From the NCBI GenBank assembly GCA_051016205.1, contig CP136534.1:4278001-4342000 (forward strand): a stretch of 64,000 nucleotides of DNA, written 5' to 3'. The position numbers and the translations under genes are program-made. The notes beneath the pieces were generated by a model that saw nothing but the letters and a program-made list of their open reading frames with translations, was not told where the DNA came from and did not search any database. This document shows, one piece after another, positions 7,893-15,846 of the stretch; positions within the stretch are counted from its first letter, which is position 1; each line of letters opens with the position of its first letter. Source of the DNA: Acuticoccus sp051016205 (GTDB lineage: Bacteria; Pseudomonadota; Alphaproteobacteria; Rhizobiales; Amorphaceae).

Positions 7893-8452
7893 TGCTCAAG
7901 GGATCACTGGCCACGGCAATTCGCGATGCGGTTCGGGTTCTCGACCGCGAGCGGCTCCCCTCCCCTTGCCTGAAACAATCGGGCATGTGGGCGATGACAA
8001 CCGACAGTCCAACGGCCTATGCGTACAACGAGACGGTCGTGCGCTATCGGCCGACGGCCCATGACATTTCCAAGGCCCAAGTGGTGGAGACTTGGCTTGT
8101 CTGGGTGCGCCAAGAGCTGGGCGACGAGGCGCTTCGCCTGATCTTTTTGTGGGCCCGCGCTGAACCAATCTGGCGCATAGCCGACAGATTTAACGTGACA
8201 GATCGAACAATTCGCAATCGTTTGGAGCGTCTTTTTGCAAGAATCGCAAACGAGTTCGTCTGCGATGTGGACGTGCCTGAGGCGATCGAGGAGAGCGCAA
8301 CGACCCAACGGATGGTGGCGGAGGTGGGCGAACGCCCGAAGTGGACGGACGGCGCTGTGGCGCCTGGGAAGGTATGGGTAGATGGCGTTGGATGGATGCG
8401 ACAGGGAGAACCCCTCAGAAACGGCTACTGGCGAGCCGAGCGGTATCTCTAA
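7889..8452 (+). CDS. HTH protein, DUF6362-like
   Basis: Overlaps the helicase stop in ATGA (start 7889; ATG 7892 also possible). The 187-residue protein has a sigma-region-4-like helix-turn-helix, IWRIADRFNVTDRTIRNRLE (about residues 95-115), preceded by a helical WLVWVRQELGDEALRLIFLWARAEP segment, a pattern I associate with DUF6362 proteins of alphaproteobacterial phages. It may regulate late expression or DNA processing. The C-terminus (WVDGVGWMRQGEP) is unassigned. Confidence 0.6.
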   Translation: MMLKGSLATAIRDAVRVLDRERLPSPCLKQSGMWAMTTDSPTAYAYNETVVRYRPTAHDISKAQVVETWLVWVRQELGDEALRLIFLWARAEPIWRIADRFNVTDRTIRNRLERLFARIANEFVCDVDVPEAIEESATTQRMVAEVGERPKWTDGAVAPGKVWVDGVGWMRQGEPLRNGYWRAERYL

Positions 8453-8858
8453 GATCTCGGGGATCGCCTACCACCCACCCTGGCGTCGGTGGCTCGAGGA
8501 TCGCAGCTGGTGCGCCATCTACGTGGCGGCCGAGCACGAACGGGGGCCGTGCAAGGTGGGGCTGGCGAGCAACCCCGTGGACCTCACCCGGCGGCTCCGC
8601 TCGGAAGGGCTCGCGCTCTTCGAGCTGATCTGGTTTCCCGGCGGCGCAGCGGCGCACACGGTGTTGGATGACCTGAGGGTCATCGCGAAAAAGGCGAAAG
8701 GCCTCAGAGATGGGCGCTTCGTCATGACGGTGCCGTTCGTGGTGAACGCCATCAAAGGCCGTTCGGCCGCGATTTTTCCAAGCCTTAACATTCTTGATCA
8801 TGATGGATGCGTGAAGATGCTCGGCAGGTTGAATCTTGTTCGACGGCGCCGGCGTTAA
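8382..8858 (+). CDS. GIY-YIG/T5orf172-like hypothetical protein
   Basis: A 158-residue protein overlapping the previous gene by 71 bases; the start is uncertain because no in-frame ATG occurs after that stop. The segment WCAIYVAAEHERGPCKVGLA, with a basic residue pattern and NPVDLTRRL after it, resembles the IYv...vKIG core of GIY-YIG/T5orf172 nuclease-like proteins. The usual catalytic arginine and glutamate cannot be placed with confidence. A nuclease role is therefore tentative. Confidence 0.45.
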   Translation: MALDGCDRENPSETATGEPSGISKISGIAYHPPWRRWLEDRSWCAIYVAAEHERGPCKVGLASNPVDLTRRLRSEGLALFELIWFPGGAAAHTVLDDLRVIAKKAKGLRDGRFVMTVPFVVNAIKGRSAAIFPSLNILDHDGCVKMLGRLNLVRRRRR

Positions 8859-8883
8859 GTTCATCAGCTGTTGAGAATTGCCC

Positions 8884-9477
8884 ATGTCGACCCTCGATGC
8901 CGCCCCGACCATGCAAAAGCGTGGTTCCCGGCACTTTGTCTGCCCGTCCCGCCGCTTGATCGTGTTCCTGTTCCACGCCACCCTCGGCAACAGGATCGGA
9001 GAGTTCTTGATGGACGCCGTCGACCGGCAGGCGTTCTTTATGACCTCGATGGAGATCGAAGCGGCCTATGCCGACTATGACCGGTGTGTCTTTGTCCGCA
9101 ATCCCTACAGCCGCGTCGTGTCGCTTTACGAACGCATCCAGGAAGGCATGGCGGACCGCTACCACACCCTCGCCGAGGTGGGCATCAGCCGCGAGTCGAC
9201 TTTCGAGGACCTCGTGGAGGCCATTGTGCGCAACCCCATGCGCATTTCCGCGTTCTGGCCCTTCATCTCACAGGTGAAGGCCGAGCCGGCTTTCGTGGGG
9301 CGCTTCGAGCTGCTGGGTTCGGAGTGGAGGCGCTTCCAGGATGTGACCGGCCTCGACCTTCCTGAGATGTACTCGCCACGCGAGCACGAGTATCGCCATT
9401 TTTATTCTGCTACGACACGCGAGCTGATCAGCGAGGCCTACCGCGAAGACCTTGAGGTGTGGGGATACGCCTTTTAG
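8884..9477 (+). CDS. Predicted sulfotransferase (Sulfotransfer_2-like)
   Basis: Would transfer sulfate from PAPS to a carbohydrate or similar acceptor. The 197-residue protein has RNPYSRVVSLYERI (about 72-85), the 3'-phosphate-binding motif of carbohydrate sulfotransferases, and ends with YSATTRELISEAYREDLEVW, the usual 'Y...D...fgY' finish. The 5'-phosphosulfate loop is weak: FLFHATLGNRIGEF lacks a clear K-T pair, so activity is open. It is the last gene of the rightward replication operon, before two hairpin terminators. Possible roles are lysogenic surface modification or a metabolite switch; neither is shown. Confidence 0.6.
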   Translation: MSTLDAAPTMQKRGSRHFVCPSRRLIVFLFHATLGNRIGEFLMDAVDRQAFFMTSMEIEAAYADYDRCVFVRNPYSRVVSLYERIQEGMADRYHTLAEVGISRESTFEDLVEAIVRNPMRISAFWPFISQVKAEPAFVGRFELLGSEWRRFQDVTGLDLPEMYSPREHEYRHFYSATTRELISEAYREDLEVWGYAF

Positions 9478-9698
9478 GCGTACCCTGGCACCGGCGGAAA
9501 AGTGGCCAACCTCTCATTGAAGAAGGCCTGGACGGCGTCCCGGATGGTGGCTTCGGACAGGGTAGGGTTTTCGTCGCGCACGATGGAGTAGACCGTCTCC
9601 CCCTTAACGGTGTGGCCCCTCAAGAGGGCGTGGATGGCAAACTGAATATCTTCGATCAAGTCTTCGCTGCACTTGCGCGCATCCGAACTTTGTGGCAT
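9474..9698 (-). CDS. Small hypothetical protein (74 aa)
   Basis: Convergent with the sulfotransferase gene and overlapping its last four bases. GGAGG lies seven bases before the ATG. The sequence is helical, with SEATIRDAVQAFFNERLATF at the C-terminal end, suggesting a compact helix-turn-helix or adaptor. No family recognised. Confidence 0.5.
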   Translation of the reverse strand: MPQSSDARKCSEDLIEDIQFAIHALLRGHTVKGETVYSIVRDENPTLSEATIRDAVQAFFNERLATFPPVPGYA

Positions 9699-9753
9699 TG
9701 AACAGCCTCCTTCAGGTCGCGCTGGTCATCCGCGGCCTTGGTGGGCGGGGAAA

Positions 9754-9786
9754 GGGTCCAGTCACTTGCAGTGGCTGGGCCCTTTT
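9754..9786 (+). terminator. Rho-independent terminator of the rightward early operon
   Basis: GGGTCCAG (9754-9761) pairs with CTGGGCCC (9775-9782), one G-U pair, with an inner CACT/AGTG extension, then TTTT. It would stop transcripts leaving the sulfotransferase gene; no plus-strand gene follows for over 2 kb. Confidence 0.6.
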
Positions 9787-9824
9787 GCATAAAATTATCT
9801 TCTAGCAATACAACTGGCGCGTCA

Positions 9825-9865
9825 ACACGAAAATCGTGTCGAACGACGAAACACAGTCGTTTTTA
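9825..9865 (+). terminator. Tandem hairpins, second with a T-run
   Basis: ACACGA/TCGTGT (9825-9830 and 9834-9839, AAA loop) is followed by AACGAC/GTCGTT (9842-9847 and 9856-9861) and TTTTT. It may back up the terminator at 9754 and, in the other direction, end the leftward unit 9863-10802. Confidence 0.5.
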
Positions 9866-10159
9866 CGTCATTGCCGCCATGAGACTGACCGGAACGACGC
9901 GCAGGATCGGCCTGGGCGGCAAACTCAACCGCGTTGCTTCCACATAGATGCTCAACGCGCGATTGGCCTCAGATCGTGAGGTGAAGAGATCGGGGTGAAG
10001 CGATTGTTGCCCATCGCCTCGGATGTAGAAGTTGTCGCTGTCCTGAACCACATAGAAAGTTCTCGCCTCAGAAAACTGATCCGCTTGACAAAATTCGCGT
10101 TTTTTGGTCAAGTTTCCAGGCAAGCTGGGGAGACGTGGGGCTCGTCTTTTACGTGTCAT
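9863..10159 (-). CDS. Hypothetical protein (98 aa)
   Basis: Starts two bases from the stop of the DUF488-like gene and is probably coupled to it. A basic N-terminus (MTRKRRAPRLPSLPG) precedes a FYVVQDSDNFYIRGDG beta segment. No family recognised. Two hairpins follow the stop. Confidence 0.5.
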   Translation of the reverse strand: MTRKRRAPRLPSLPGNLTKKREFCQADQFSEARTFYVVQDSDNFYIRGDGQQSLHPDLFTSRSEANRALSIYVEATRLSLPPRPILRVVPVSLMAAMT

Positions 10160-10160
10160 G

Positions 10161-10802
10161 TCAGGTCAACATCCCTTGATCGCTTGAAAAGTATCGTTTC
10201 AAGATATCTTGGCTTACCGAAACCTCCCGACCTGAGGCGTTCCGAATGAGAGCCTGGCCAGGGGCATGCTCAGAGACCCCCACGACGGTCCACACCTCCT
10301 CGCGCACCGTAGCGAAGCGACCCACGTAGGGGGTAATGTCGGCAGGGTCAGGGCCCGCGGGCTTGCCATCCACGTAGCGCGGCACACAGGCGCCCACTTT
10401 GCGGTGGAAGACCCAGGGGTCGAGATCGGGATAGCCGTACTCGGACACGCACTCGTCCAAGGCGCTGTTGATCCAGGCGGCCACGTGGTGGCGATGGCAC
10501 CAGTCTTTTCCCGCGGCGATCGACTTGGGGCGCTCATAGCACAAGAGGGCCACGTCGCGGCCGGCGGCCACCTGGACGATGCGGTTCACGATATCGATGG
10601 GATCAAGCTCGGCAAGCTGCTTGTTGAACAAGTTGAGATAGGTGTCCTCATCGACCGTCCTGAACCACGGGCCAGGAGCGAGTTCGGGCATCTTCTTGAA
10701 GCCTGCGGCAGCGTTGCGCGGGGTGCCGCGCGAGATGCTGATGCGAAGGAATTGGTCGGGGGGTGGGAACTTTTCAAACCAGCAAGACGTGTAGATTTGC
10801 AT
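10161..10802 (-). CDS. DUF488-like protein
   Basis: A 213-residue protein with the DUF488 pattern: N-terminal YTSCWFEKFP, then LRISISRGTPR, a mid DVALLCYERP and WCHRHHVAAWI. In DUF488 proteins the conserved cysteine and CHR motif form a putative active site of unknown chemistry. The C-terminal 70 residues (VWTVVGVSEHA) look like a small appended beta domain. A GATAC...GTATC pair at 10845-10868 lies upstream of its start and may be its operator. Function unknown; such genes are common in phage accessory blocks. Confidence 0.65.
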   Translation of the reverse strand: MQIYTSCWFEKFPPPDQFLRISISRGTPRNAAAGFKKMPELAPGPWFRTVDEDTYLNLFNKQLAELDPIDIVNRIVQVAAGRDVALLCYERPKSIAAGKDWCHRHHVAAWINSALDECVSEYGYPDLDPWVFHRKVGACVPRYVDGKPAGPDPADITPYVGRFATVREEVWTVVGVSEHAPGQALIRNASGREVSVSQDILKRYFSSDQGMLT

Positions 10803-10844
10803 GGTGCCTCCTCTATTCCCTCATCCTAGCAATTATCTTTTTCA

Positions 10845-10868
10845 GATACAATATGAAATCTTCGTATC
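10845..10868 (-). promoter_or_regulatory. GATAC-N14-GTATC inverted repeat upstream of the DUF488-like gene
   Basis: GATAC at 10845-10849 and GTATC at 10864-10868 form an inverted pair in an AT-rich stretch just upstream of the 10802 start. It matches the half-sites seen before other leftward genes. Operator role inferred. Confidence 0.35.
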
Positions 10869-10904
10869 GGATTTTGTTTTTCCGTGCGAAGTTCTGTAAC
10901 ACAA

Positions 10905-10978
10905 GAGCGCCACGCGGTGAGCCTTGGGGCGCTCTCGGTGTCCAGCCGAGGGACGGGTTCGAATCCCGCAGCCGCTCC
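10905..10978 (+). tRNA. tRNA-like RNA, non-canonical or degenerate
   Basis: A 74-base cloverleaf can be drawn: acceptor GAGCGCC (10905-10911) against GCCGCTC (10971-10977) with one mismatch; D stem GCG/CGC; anticodon stem CTCGG/CCGAG (10934-10938, 10946-10950); seven-base loop TGTCCAG; T-stem CGGG/CCCG around TTCGAAT (10958-10964). The loop would give anticodon UCC, but position 33 is G instead of the nearly universal U, the variable region is very short and no CCA is encoded. It may be a decayed tRNA, an att-site remnant, or an unusual phage RNA. A terminator on the same strand follows at 11005. Confidence 0.4.
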
Positions 10979-11004
10979 GTGGTAAGTGCTCACACCTCGC
11001 CTTG

Positions 11005-11038
11005 GGCGCATTGCTGGCAACGGTGATGCGCCTTTTTT
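11005..11038 (+). terminator. Rho-independent terminator after the tRNA-like RNA
   Basis: GGCGCA (11005-11010) pairs with TGCGCC (11027-11032), enclosing a TTGC/GCAA inner hairpin, followed by TTTTTT. It reads in the plus direction and abuts the end of the minus-strand parB-like gene, so it most likely ends the short plus-strand transcript carrying the tRNA-like RNA. Confidence 0.75.
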
Positions 11039-11908
11039 CTACGCAGCTTCCACCTGGCGGGCACCGTGAGCACGTTGCAGCGATTTTTCCATGTGGAGGA
11101 TGTGGCGGCGGATCAATGCCAGCTCGTCAGCCATCTTCCCGGCCTTATCCGGATTGACCTGGGAAGCGATGGTGCACTCGCCATCCGTCCACCCTGCGGC
11201 CACCAGCGATGACAGCTGAGACACACGGCGCTCCATGGCGGAGACGACGGCAAGATCCTTCTTGCTGGCCGGCTTGGCGGTATCCACCCACTGACCAGGG
11301 GTATTGGCCAGGCGATCCACAGCGGCTTTGACTGCGTCGGCGCTCTTGAGCTGGCCGGAGGAGATCATGCGCACGATGGCGGCCTGGTCAGCCTCGCGTT
11401 CCAGGAAGCTGATGTGCCAGGCCATGAGGGGCGGCAGGTGCCCACCCTTCACGAGGATCTGCACCTCAGGCGAAAGCCTCAACAACTGAAGGCGCTCCTG
11501 AAGCCGGAAAACCGGCCGGCCAAGGCGCTTGGCAAGATCTTCGATGGCCACCCCCGTCTGCAACACACGGTCAAAGGCCTGGGCCTCTTCCATGGGGGAG
11601 ATATCGACCCGCTGGAGGTTTTCGAGGATGGCGTTCACGGCCATGGTCTCGTCGTCCATCCGGCGCACCTGGGCGAGGATGGTGCCTTCGGGCAAACGGC
11701 CGGTCTCGGCGAGATGGCAGTGGGCACGCCAACGGCGCTCACCAGCCACGATCATGTAGGCCCCGTCCATCGGCCTTACCGTGATTGGCTGCATCAGCCC
11801 CATGGCCTCGATGGATGCCGCAAGCTCCTCGATCGCCTGAGGATCGAACGTCTTCCGCGGCTGATCAGGGTTCGGTTTGACTTGAGACAGCGGGATGCGC
11901 TTGAGCAT
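11039..11908 (-). CDS. ParB/RepB/Spo0J-family protein
   Basis: A 289-residue protein with the ParB N-terminal nuclease-like domain: IPLSQVKPNPDQPRKTF, MQPITVRPMDGAYMIVAGERR (the GERRWRAH box, residues about 55-65), then NLQRVDISPMEEAQAF and the helix-turn-helix LAKRLGRPVFRLQERLQLL. This is the full ParB/Noc plan, with a C-terminal coiled region. It may serve partition of a plasmid-like prophage or regulate transcription. No ParA is in the window, which argues against a complete partition system. Confidence 0.8.
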   Translation of the reverse strand: MLKRIPLSQVKPNPDQPRKTFDPQAIEELAASIEAMGLMQPITVRPMDGAYMIVAGERRWRAHCHLAETGRLPEGTILAQVRRMDDETMAVNAILENLQRVDISPMEEAQAFDRVLQTGVAIEDLAKRLGRPVFRLQERLQLLRLSPEVQILVKGGHLPPLMAWHISFLEREADQAAIVRMISSGQLKSADAVKAAVDRLANTPGQWVDTAKPASKKDLAVVSAMERRVSQLSSLVAAGWTDGECTIASQVNPDKAGKMADELALIRRHILHMEKSLQRAHGARQVEAA

Positions 11909-11993
11909 TGATATAGAACCTGTTGAGGGAATACATCCATTCTACATGTATACCAATCCGATACAAGAGTAAATCAGCACGGACATCTCGAAT
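11909..11993. promoter_or_regulatory. Divergent promoter region between parB-like and methyltransferase-like genes
   Basis: On the minus strand TTGTAT and TAGAAT are spaced about 17 bases and can act as -35 and -10 for the parB-like gene. GTATAC (11948-11953) and GATAC (11960-11964) repeat the half-sites found in other leftward promoters. A plus-strand promoter for the methyltransferase-like gene should also lie here but is not clear. Confidence 0.45.
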
Positions 11994-13433
11994 ATGTTCC
12001 AAAGCCGCGAGGTATTCCTCGGCGCACTTCCTCCTGTCGCCATGATGCAAATCTTGAGGGTGATCGACTTCTCCACGTGGAAGAAGGCCTACGTGGCATG
12101 CTCCGGCACCTTCACTTTCGAGCGGGCCATCGGCCAGGTGTATCCAGGCCTGGAGTTCCACGGCAACGACGTGTCGCTGCTGTCGGGAGCCCTGGCGGGT
12201 CTCGCCCTCGGCGAAGCGGTGCCCTTCCACTTCAAGGGTCGGCTGGCCCACTGGGAGGAATGGCTTGAGGGCCGGCCGTACATCGACCGCGTCGGGGCGA
12301 TGATCCTCGGTCTCTACCTCGGCCGGCAGTATGGCGGGCAATCCGAGTACGCCCAGCGCCATTTCAGGCACTATGAGGCCGATTGGGACACACGCGTGCA
12401 GGCGGCAGCAGAGTCGGCAGCCACGCTGGCGAGGGACATCCCCATCAAGTCCTACTTCGCCGGCGACCTGCGGGAGCACCTGCGCAAGGGCATCGAGGCC
12501 GACGCCGGCGTAATCATCTCGGCCCCCTTCAATGAGGGCTGGTTCGAAAAGTGGTTCCGCTTCATCACCGAAAACATCGAGTGGGACCCACCGTCCTACG
12601 ACATGTGGTCGCCCGACATGTTCCCGGCCCTCCTGGAGGAGATCGACGCCAGCGGCGCTCCATACGTGGCGGTCTATCGCGACCTGATCGACGGCCGCAC
12701 GCCCACCTGCATCTGCAAGATCGGCATGAAGCCCACCTACTTCGTGTATGCCAGGGAAGAGCGTGGGTCACTGGTGAACAAGGCCTCCAACACTGGCGGC
12801 AAGCCCTTCCGCTTCACCCCGGTGGATATCGACAAGATCCACGCCGGCTCCCAGGTGGAGGTGGTGCTCACCAAGGCGGCCTACGCCGATTACATCAAGG
12901 GCCTGTACCTCCAGGAGACCATTGCGTTCACCAGCGCCCCGCTGAACTTCCTCGTCTACATCGACGACATGCTCGCCGGCATCCTGTCGTTTAGCGGGCC
13001 CAAGTTCGCCTCCAAGGAATGGGGCTCAGAATACCTCTACCTTCTCAGCGACACCTGCACGACGCGCTATGGCCGTGTAGCCAAGCTCATCGCCATGCTC
13101 GCCCGCTGCGAGGCTATCGCGCGTGTTGCCGGCAGGAAGCTCGTCAAGCGCGGCGTCGCCAAGGGCATTCTGACCACCGTGCGCTCCAACCGGCCCGCAT
13201 CCATGAAATACCGCGGGCCCTACAAGTCCATGGCGCGCCGCGAAGCCGGCCCTGGCGACCCACCGGGCGGCAAATACATCATCAACTACGGAGCCGATGT
13301 TCGTGACCAAACCCCGCAGGACGTCTTCGACGAATGGTTCAAACGCCACTTCAAAGACGACCGAGACCGGCGCATCACCAACAGCTACGACAAACCAGCT
13401 GAAGACAGTCACAAGGACCCTGAACCCGCGTGA
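11994..13433 (+). CDS. Putative antirestriction adenine methyltransferase
   Basis: A 479-residue protein matching a phage family annotated as putative antirestriction adenine methyltransferase. The N-terminal third has a Rossmann-like start, KKAYVACSGTFTFERAI then HGNDVSLLSGAL, with an APFNEGWF segment near residue 178 in place of a classic DPPY. The C-terminal third (LSDTCTTRYGRVAKLIAMLA, then KYRGPYKSM) resembles Mom-like GNAT folds that modify adenine in DNA. It probably marks phage DNA against host restriction. A ParB-like gene overlaps its end by 137 bases. Confidence 0.6.
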   Translation: MFQSREVFLGALPPVAMMQILRVIDFSTWKKAYVACSGTFTFERAIGQVYPGLEFHGNDVSLLSGALAGLALGEAVPFHFKGRLAHWEEWLEGRPYIDRVGAMILGLYLGRQYGGQSEYAQRHFRHYEADWDTRVQAAAESAATLARDIPIKSYFAGDLREHLRKGIEADAGVIISAPFNEGWFEKWFRFITENIEWDPPSYDMWSPDMFPALLEEIDASGAPYVAVYRDLIDGRTPTCICKIGMKPTYFVYAREERGSLVNKASNTGGKPFRFTPVDIDKIHAGSQVEVVLTKAAYADYIKGLYLQETIAFTSAPLNFLVYIDDMLAGILSFSGPKFASKEWGSEYLYLLSDTCTTRYGRVAKLIAMLARCEAIARVAGRKLVKRGVAKGILTTVRSNRPASMKYRGPYKSMARREAGPGDPPGGKYIINYGADVRDQTPQDVFDEWFKRHFKDDRDRRITNSYDKPAEDSHKDPEPA

Positions 13434-14112
13434 CCTCAAGCTCCTGGACAAGAACGCAAGGAGGATGCCCGAACGCCAGTTCAAGCAGCTGGTGGAGAAC
13501 GTGCAGCGTGACGGGTGCCTGACCAGCGCGCCCCTCGTCTATCCCAAAGGGAAAGACCTCGTCGTCCTGTCAGGCAACCACCGTGTGAAAGCCGCTGTCG
13601 CCGCAGGCCTGGCGGAAATCAGCGTCATCGAGATCCAGGGCGAGCTGACTAAGAACCGTCAGACGGCCATCCAGCTGTCCCACAACGCCATCGTGGGGGA
13701 GGATGACCAAAACCTCCTCCGCGAGCTCTACGAGAGCCTGGACGTGATGGAGCAGCTGTACAGCGGCATCACCGACAACGACCTCCAGATCCTCGAAGAC
13801 CCCGAGTTCTCCAAGCTGAGAATCGGCCCACCCGTCTACGAGGAGCTGATCCTCGCCTTCCTCCCCGAAGACCGCGTCGAATTTGAAAAGGAACTCGCCA
13901 GCTTGGCGGAACGCGCCAAGAAGACCCCCGTCCTCGCAACAACGTTCGAGGATTACCACGATTTCTACGATGCCTTGTCGCGCACGCAAGCCGTGCTGAA
14001 CATCACCAACGTCGCCGTGGCCATCCGAGCGATGACCGAGTTGGCGACACGAGAACTGGATCGACTGGACAATGCCCAGGAAGAATCAGACGGGCGAGAC
14101 GCCCAAGACTGA
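13297..14112 (+). CDS. ParB-like nuclease-domain protein upstream of terminase
   Basis: Contains a ParB N-terminal domain: NPRDLKLLDKNARRMPERQF, then LVVLSGNHRVKAAVAAGL (the G-H-R box replacing GERR) and QLSHNAIVGEDDQ. The only ATG/GTG starts lie inside the previous gene (13297, 13303), so about 35 N-terminal residues are doubtful. The C-terminal half is helical and unassigned. It overlaps the terminase small-subunit gene by 41 bases. ParB-like proteins placed before terS are frequent in phages and may help DNA recognition for modification or packaging. Confidence 0.7.
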   Translation: MFVTKPRRTSSTNGSNATSKTTETGASPTATTNQLKTVTRTLNPRDLKLLDKNARRMPERQFKQLVENVQRDGCLTSAPLVYPKGKDLVVLSGNHRVKAAVAAGLAEISVIEIQGELTKNRQTAIQLSHNAIVGEDDQNLLRELYESLDVMEQLYSGITDNDLQILEDPEFSKLRIGPPVYEELILAFLPEDRVEFEKELASLAERAKKTPVLATTFEDYHDFYDALSRTQAVLNITNVAVAIRAMTELATRELDRLDNAQEESDGRDAQD

Positions 14113-14557
14113 CCAGCCCCAAAAACCCACCCGGAAAAAGAGACTGCCGGGACAGAAGGCAAAGCTGACGCTGAGCAAGGTTGAATTGGCCCTCCGCAAC
14201 GCGGCGGGGATTCAATCCACGGCGGCAGCAATGCTCGGCGTTGACCCGACAACCATCCGGGATTGGGTGAAACGATACCCGAAGCTCAATGACCTCCTGG
14301 CTGACACCAAGGAGGATGTCCTCGACCTCGCGGAGGCCAAGCTCTTCAAGCAAATCAAAGACGGTGTGCTAACGGCTATCATTTTTTACCTCAAGTGCCA
14401 CGGCAAGGGCCGCGGCTATTTGGAACGTGCTGAGATCACCACACCGAAGGGCCAGCCGCTGGAAGTGCAACACGAGATCGACACCTCGAAGCTGACGCCG
14501 GACGAGGCGGAAACGATCCTCAAGTTGGTGGGTAAGGCTGTAGAAGGCTTGGCTTAG
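14072..14557 (+). CDS. Terminase small subunit-like DNA-binding protein
   Basis: A 161-residue basic protein with a lysine/proline-rich leader, then a helix-turn-helix: NAAGIQSTAAAMLGVDPTTI with RDWVKRYPKLNDLL. The following DVLDLAEAKLFKQIKDGVLT and AIIFYLKCHGKGRGY match small terminases of tailed phages, where this part drives oligomerisation, and the tail SKLTPDEAETILKL would contact the large subunit. The large subunit gene is 4 kb downstream, separated by a reversed accessory block. Confidence 0.7.
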   Translation: MPRKNQTGETPKTDQPQKPTRKKRLPGQKAKLTLSKVELALRNAAGIQSTAAAMLGVDPTTIRDWVKRYPKLNDLLADTKEDVLDLAEAKLFKQIKDGVLTAIIFYLKCHGKGRGYLERAEITTPKGQPLEVQHEIDTSKLTPDEAETILKLVGKAVEGLA

Positions 14558-14613
14558 TCGACACCATTCGAATAACGCGAGGCAATCCTGCGCATTCGCA
14601 GTTACCAGATAAA

Positions 14614-14632
14614 GGTGGGACAAAATCCCATC
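14614..14632. terminator. Weak hairpin between convergent terS and AbiTii genes
   Basis: GGTGGGA (14614-14620) and TCCCATC (14626-14632) form seven pairs around CAAAA, within the 153-bp convergent gap. Only a loose pyrimidine-rich tail follows, so it is a modest bidirectional terminator candidate. Confidence 0.35.
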
Positions 14633-14710
14633 TTACTCTTCCGATCCATCACATTACAGAGACATCCAAGAACACCAACACAGTATATTCACTAAATACC
14701 TCGCGTAACG

Positions 14711-15607
14711 TCAAATTAGACTGAGCGCCCGACCAATTAGTGCAAGCGCACCTGCGCCGACAACATTTCCTGCGGCGCCTGAGAGAATTGTCTTCATCTC
14801 CTCCAAAATTTTCTTGATAGCCTTTTTGCTCGGATCCTTATTGGACAACTCAGCATGAGCTGACTTCAGCAAAGCACTTAGTGATGCATCATTGACTCCT
14901 ACTTCCTTAAGATGAACTACTGCATCTGAAATATTTTCAAAAATCTGAGTTAACTCACCAACATCACTCCTAGAGAAATGAATGTCGCCAGATTGATTGC
15001 CATAACCAATATTACCCGCCATATTCTCAATGTTATTGATATGAATATTCTGCATGGCATGCTGCGCCTTTGATATCTCACCGCCAGCAAATGACAAACC
15101 ATCTCCAACTACACCCTTCGCCTCCATCTTGATTGCCCAGTCTAAAACTAGATCACGAACTTTATCCAATATCTGAGCAACGTTCCCGCTTGTTATTCTG
15201 ACACCTGATCTAGTTGGGGGAAAATCCAACCGCTTGAATAGCCAAGCGGCAAACAGTGGACCATACGGGATGAATGGTGTACTATTTTCCTTATCCGCCA
15301 GCACAGTTCGCAGACTTGATACTGATTCTCTTACATGTATACGACAAATCCTATCGGCAGTCTCACGATCCCTCGTTAAAATTGGGATCCAAAGCCCATT
15401 TACCGGATTGAGCATTATCGGCTCGCCAGTAACTTCTCTGTACGACGGAACATCATCGGAGTAACCGCTGAGTTCTGCATTTATCCAGGATTCAATCTCT
15501 CCCAATTGAAGCTTGGCTGCGGCAAGTTTAACGCGCTTGAGTAACGCCTCAATCGGAACTGCGACATCCAGCGCATCTCTCTGTATCTCCTCGATAAGCC
15601 CGCTCAT
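14711..15607 (-). CDS. AbiTii-domain abortive infection protein
   Basis: A 298-residue protein from ATG 15607 (MSGLIEEIQRDALDVAVPIE). The first 90 residues match AbiTii: LLKRVKLAAAKLQLGEIESW then INAELSGYSDDVPSYREVTG. The middle has a GGEISKAQHAMQNIHINNIE segment and the C-terminal 80 residues form helices ending in a hydrophobic glycine/alanine-rich stretch (GAAGNVVGAGALALIG) that could touch membranes. AbiTii proteins are linked to abortive infection; mechanism unknown. The gene is clearly more AT-rich than its neighbours and is read against the structural genes, as expected of a prophage-expressed defence gene. A 239-bp AT-rich gap upstream holds no gene. Confidence 0.72.
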   Translation of the reverse strand: MSGLIEEIQRDALDVAVPIEALLKRVKLAAAKLQLGEIESWINAELSGYSDDVPSYREVTGEPIMLNPVNGLWIPILTRDRETADRICRIHVRESVSSLRTVLADKENSTPFIPYGPLFAAWLFKRLDFPPTRSGVRITSGNVAQILDKVRDLVLDWAIKMEAKGVVGDGLSFAGGEISKAQHAMQNIHINNIENMAGNIGYGNQSGDIHFSRSDVGELTQIFENISDAVVHLKEVGVNDASLSALLKSAHAELSNKDPSKKAIKKILEEMKTILSGAAGNVVGAGALALIGRALSLI

Positions 15608-15846
15608 GACGCCCCTGTTCCTCCGAGTCATATATGGAGGGAGCCGCTTAGAACGTCTTCCGCTAAGTGCGAAACCAGTAGCGCTTGTCGAACGTCAAAT
15701 GGCATTGTCCCATCCACTTGATTGAATTTACCGCAGCTGTGGAGCTACAACCATCACTTAGATTTGCTATTCACAATAATTTAGAATTGAATCTCAGACA
15801 CGGAATTTGAAGGGCATGCAGCTTGGACAGGTTTGGCCTGCTAGTC

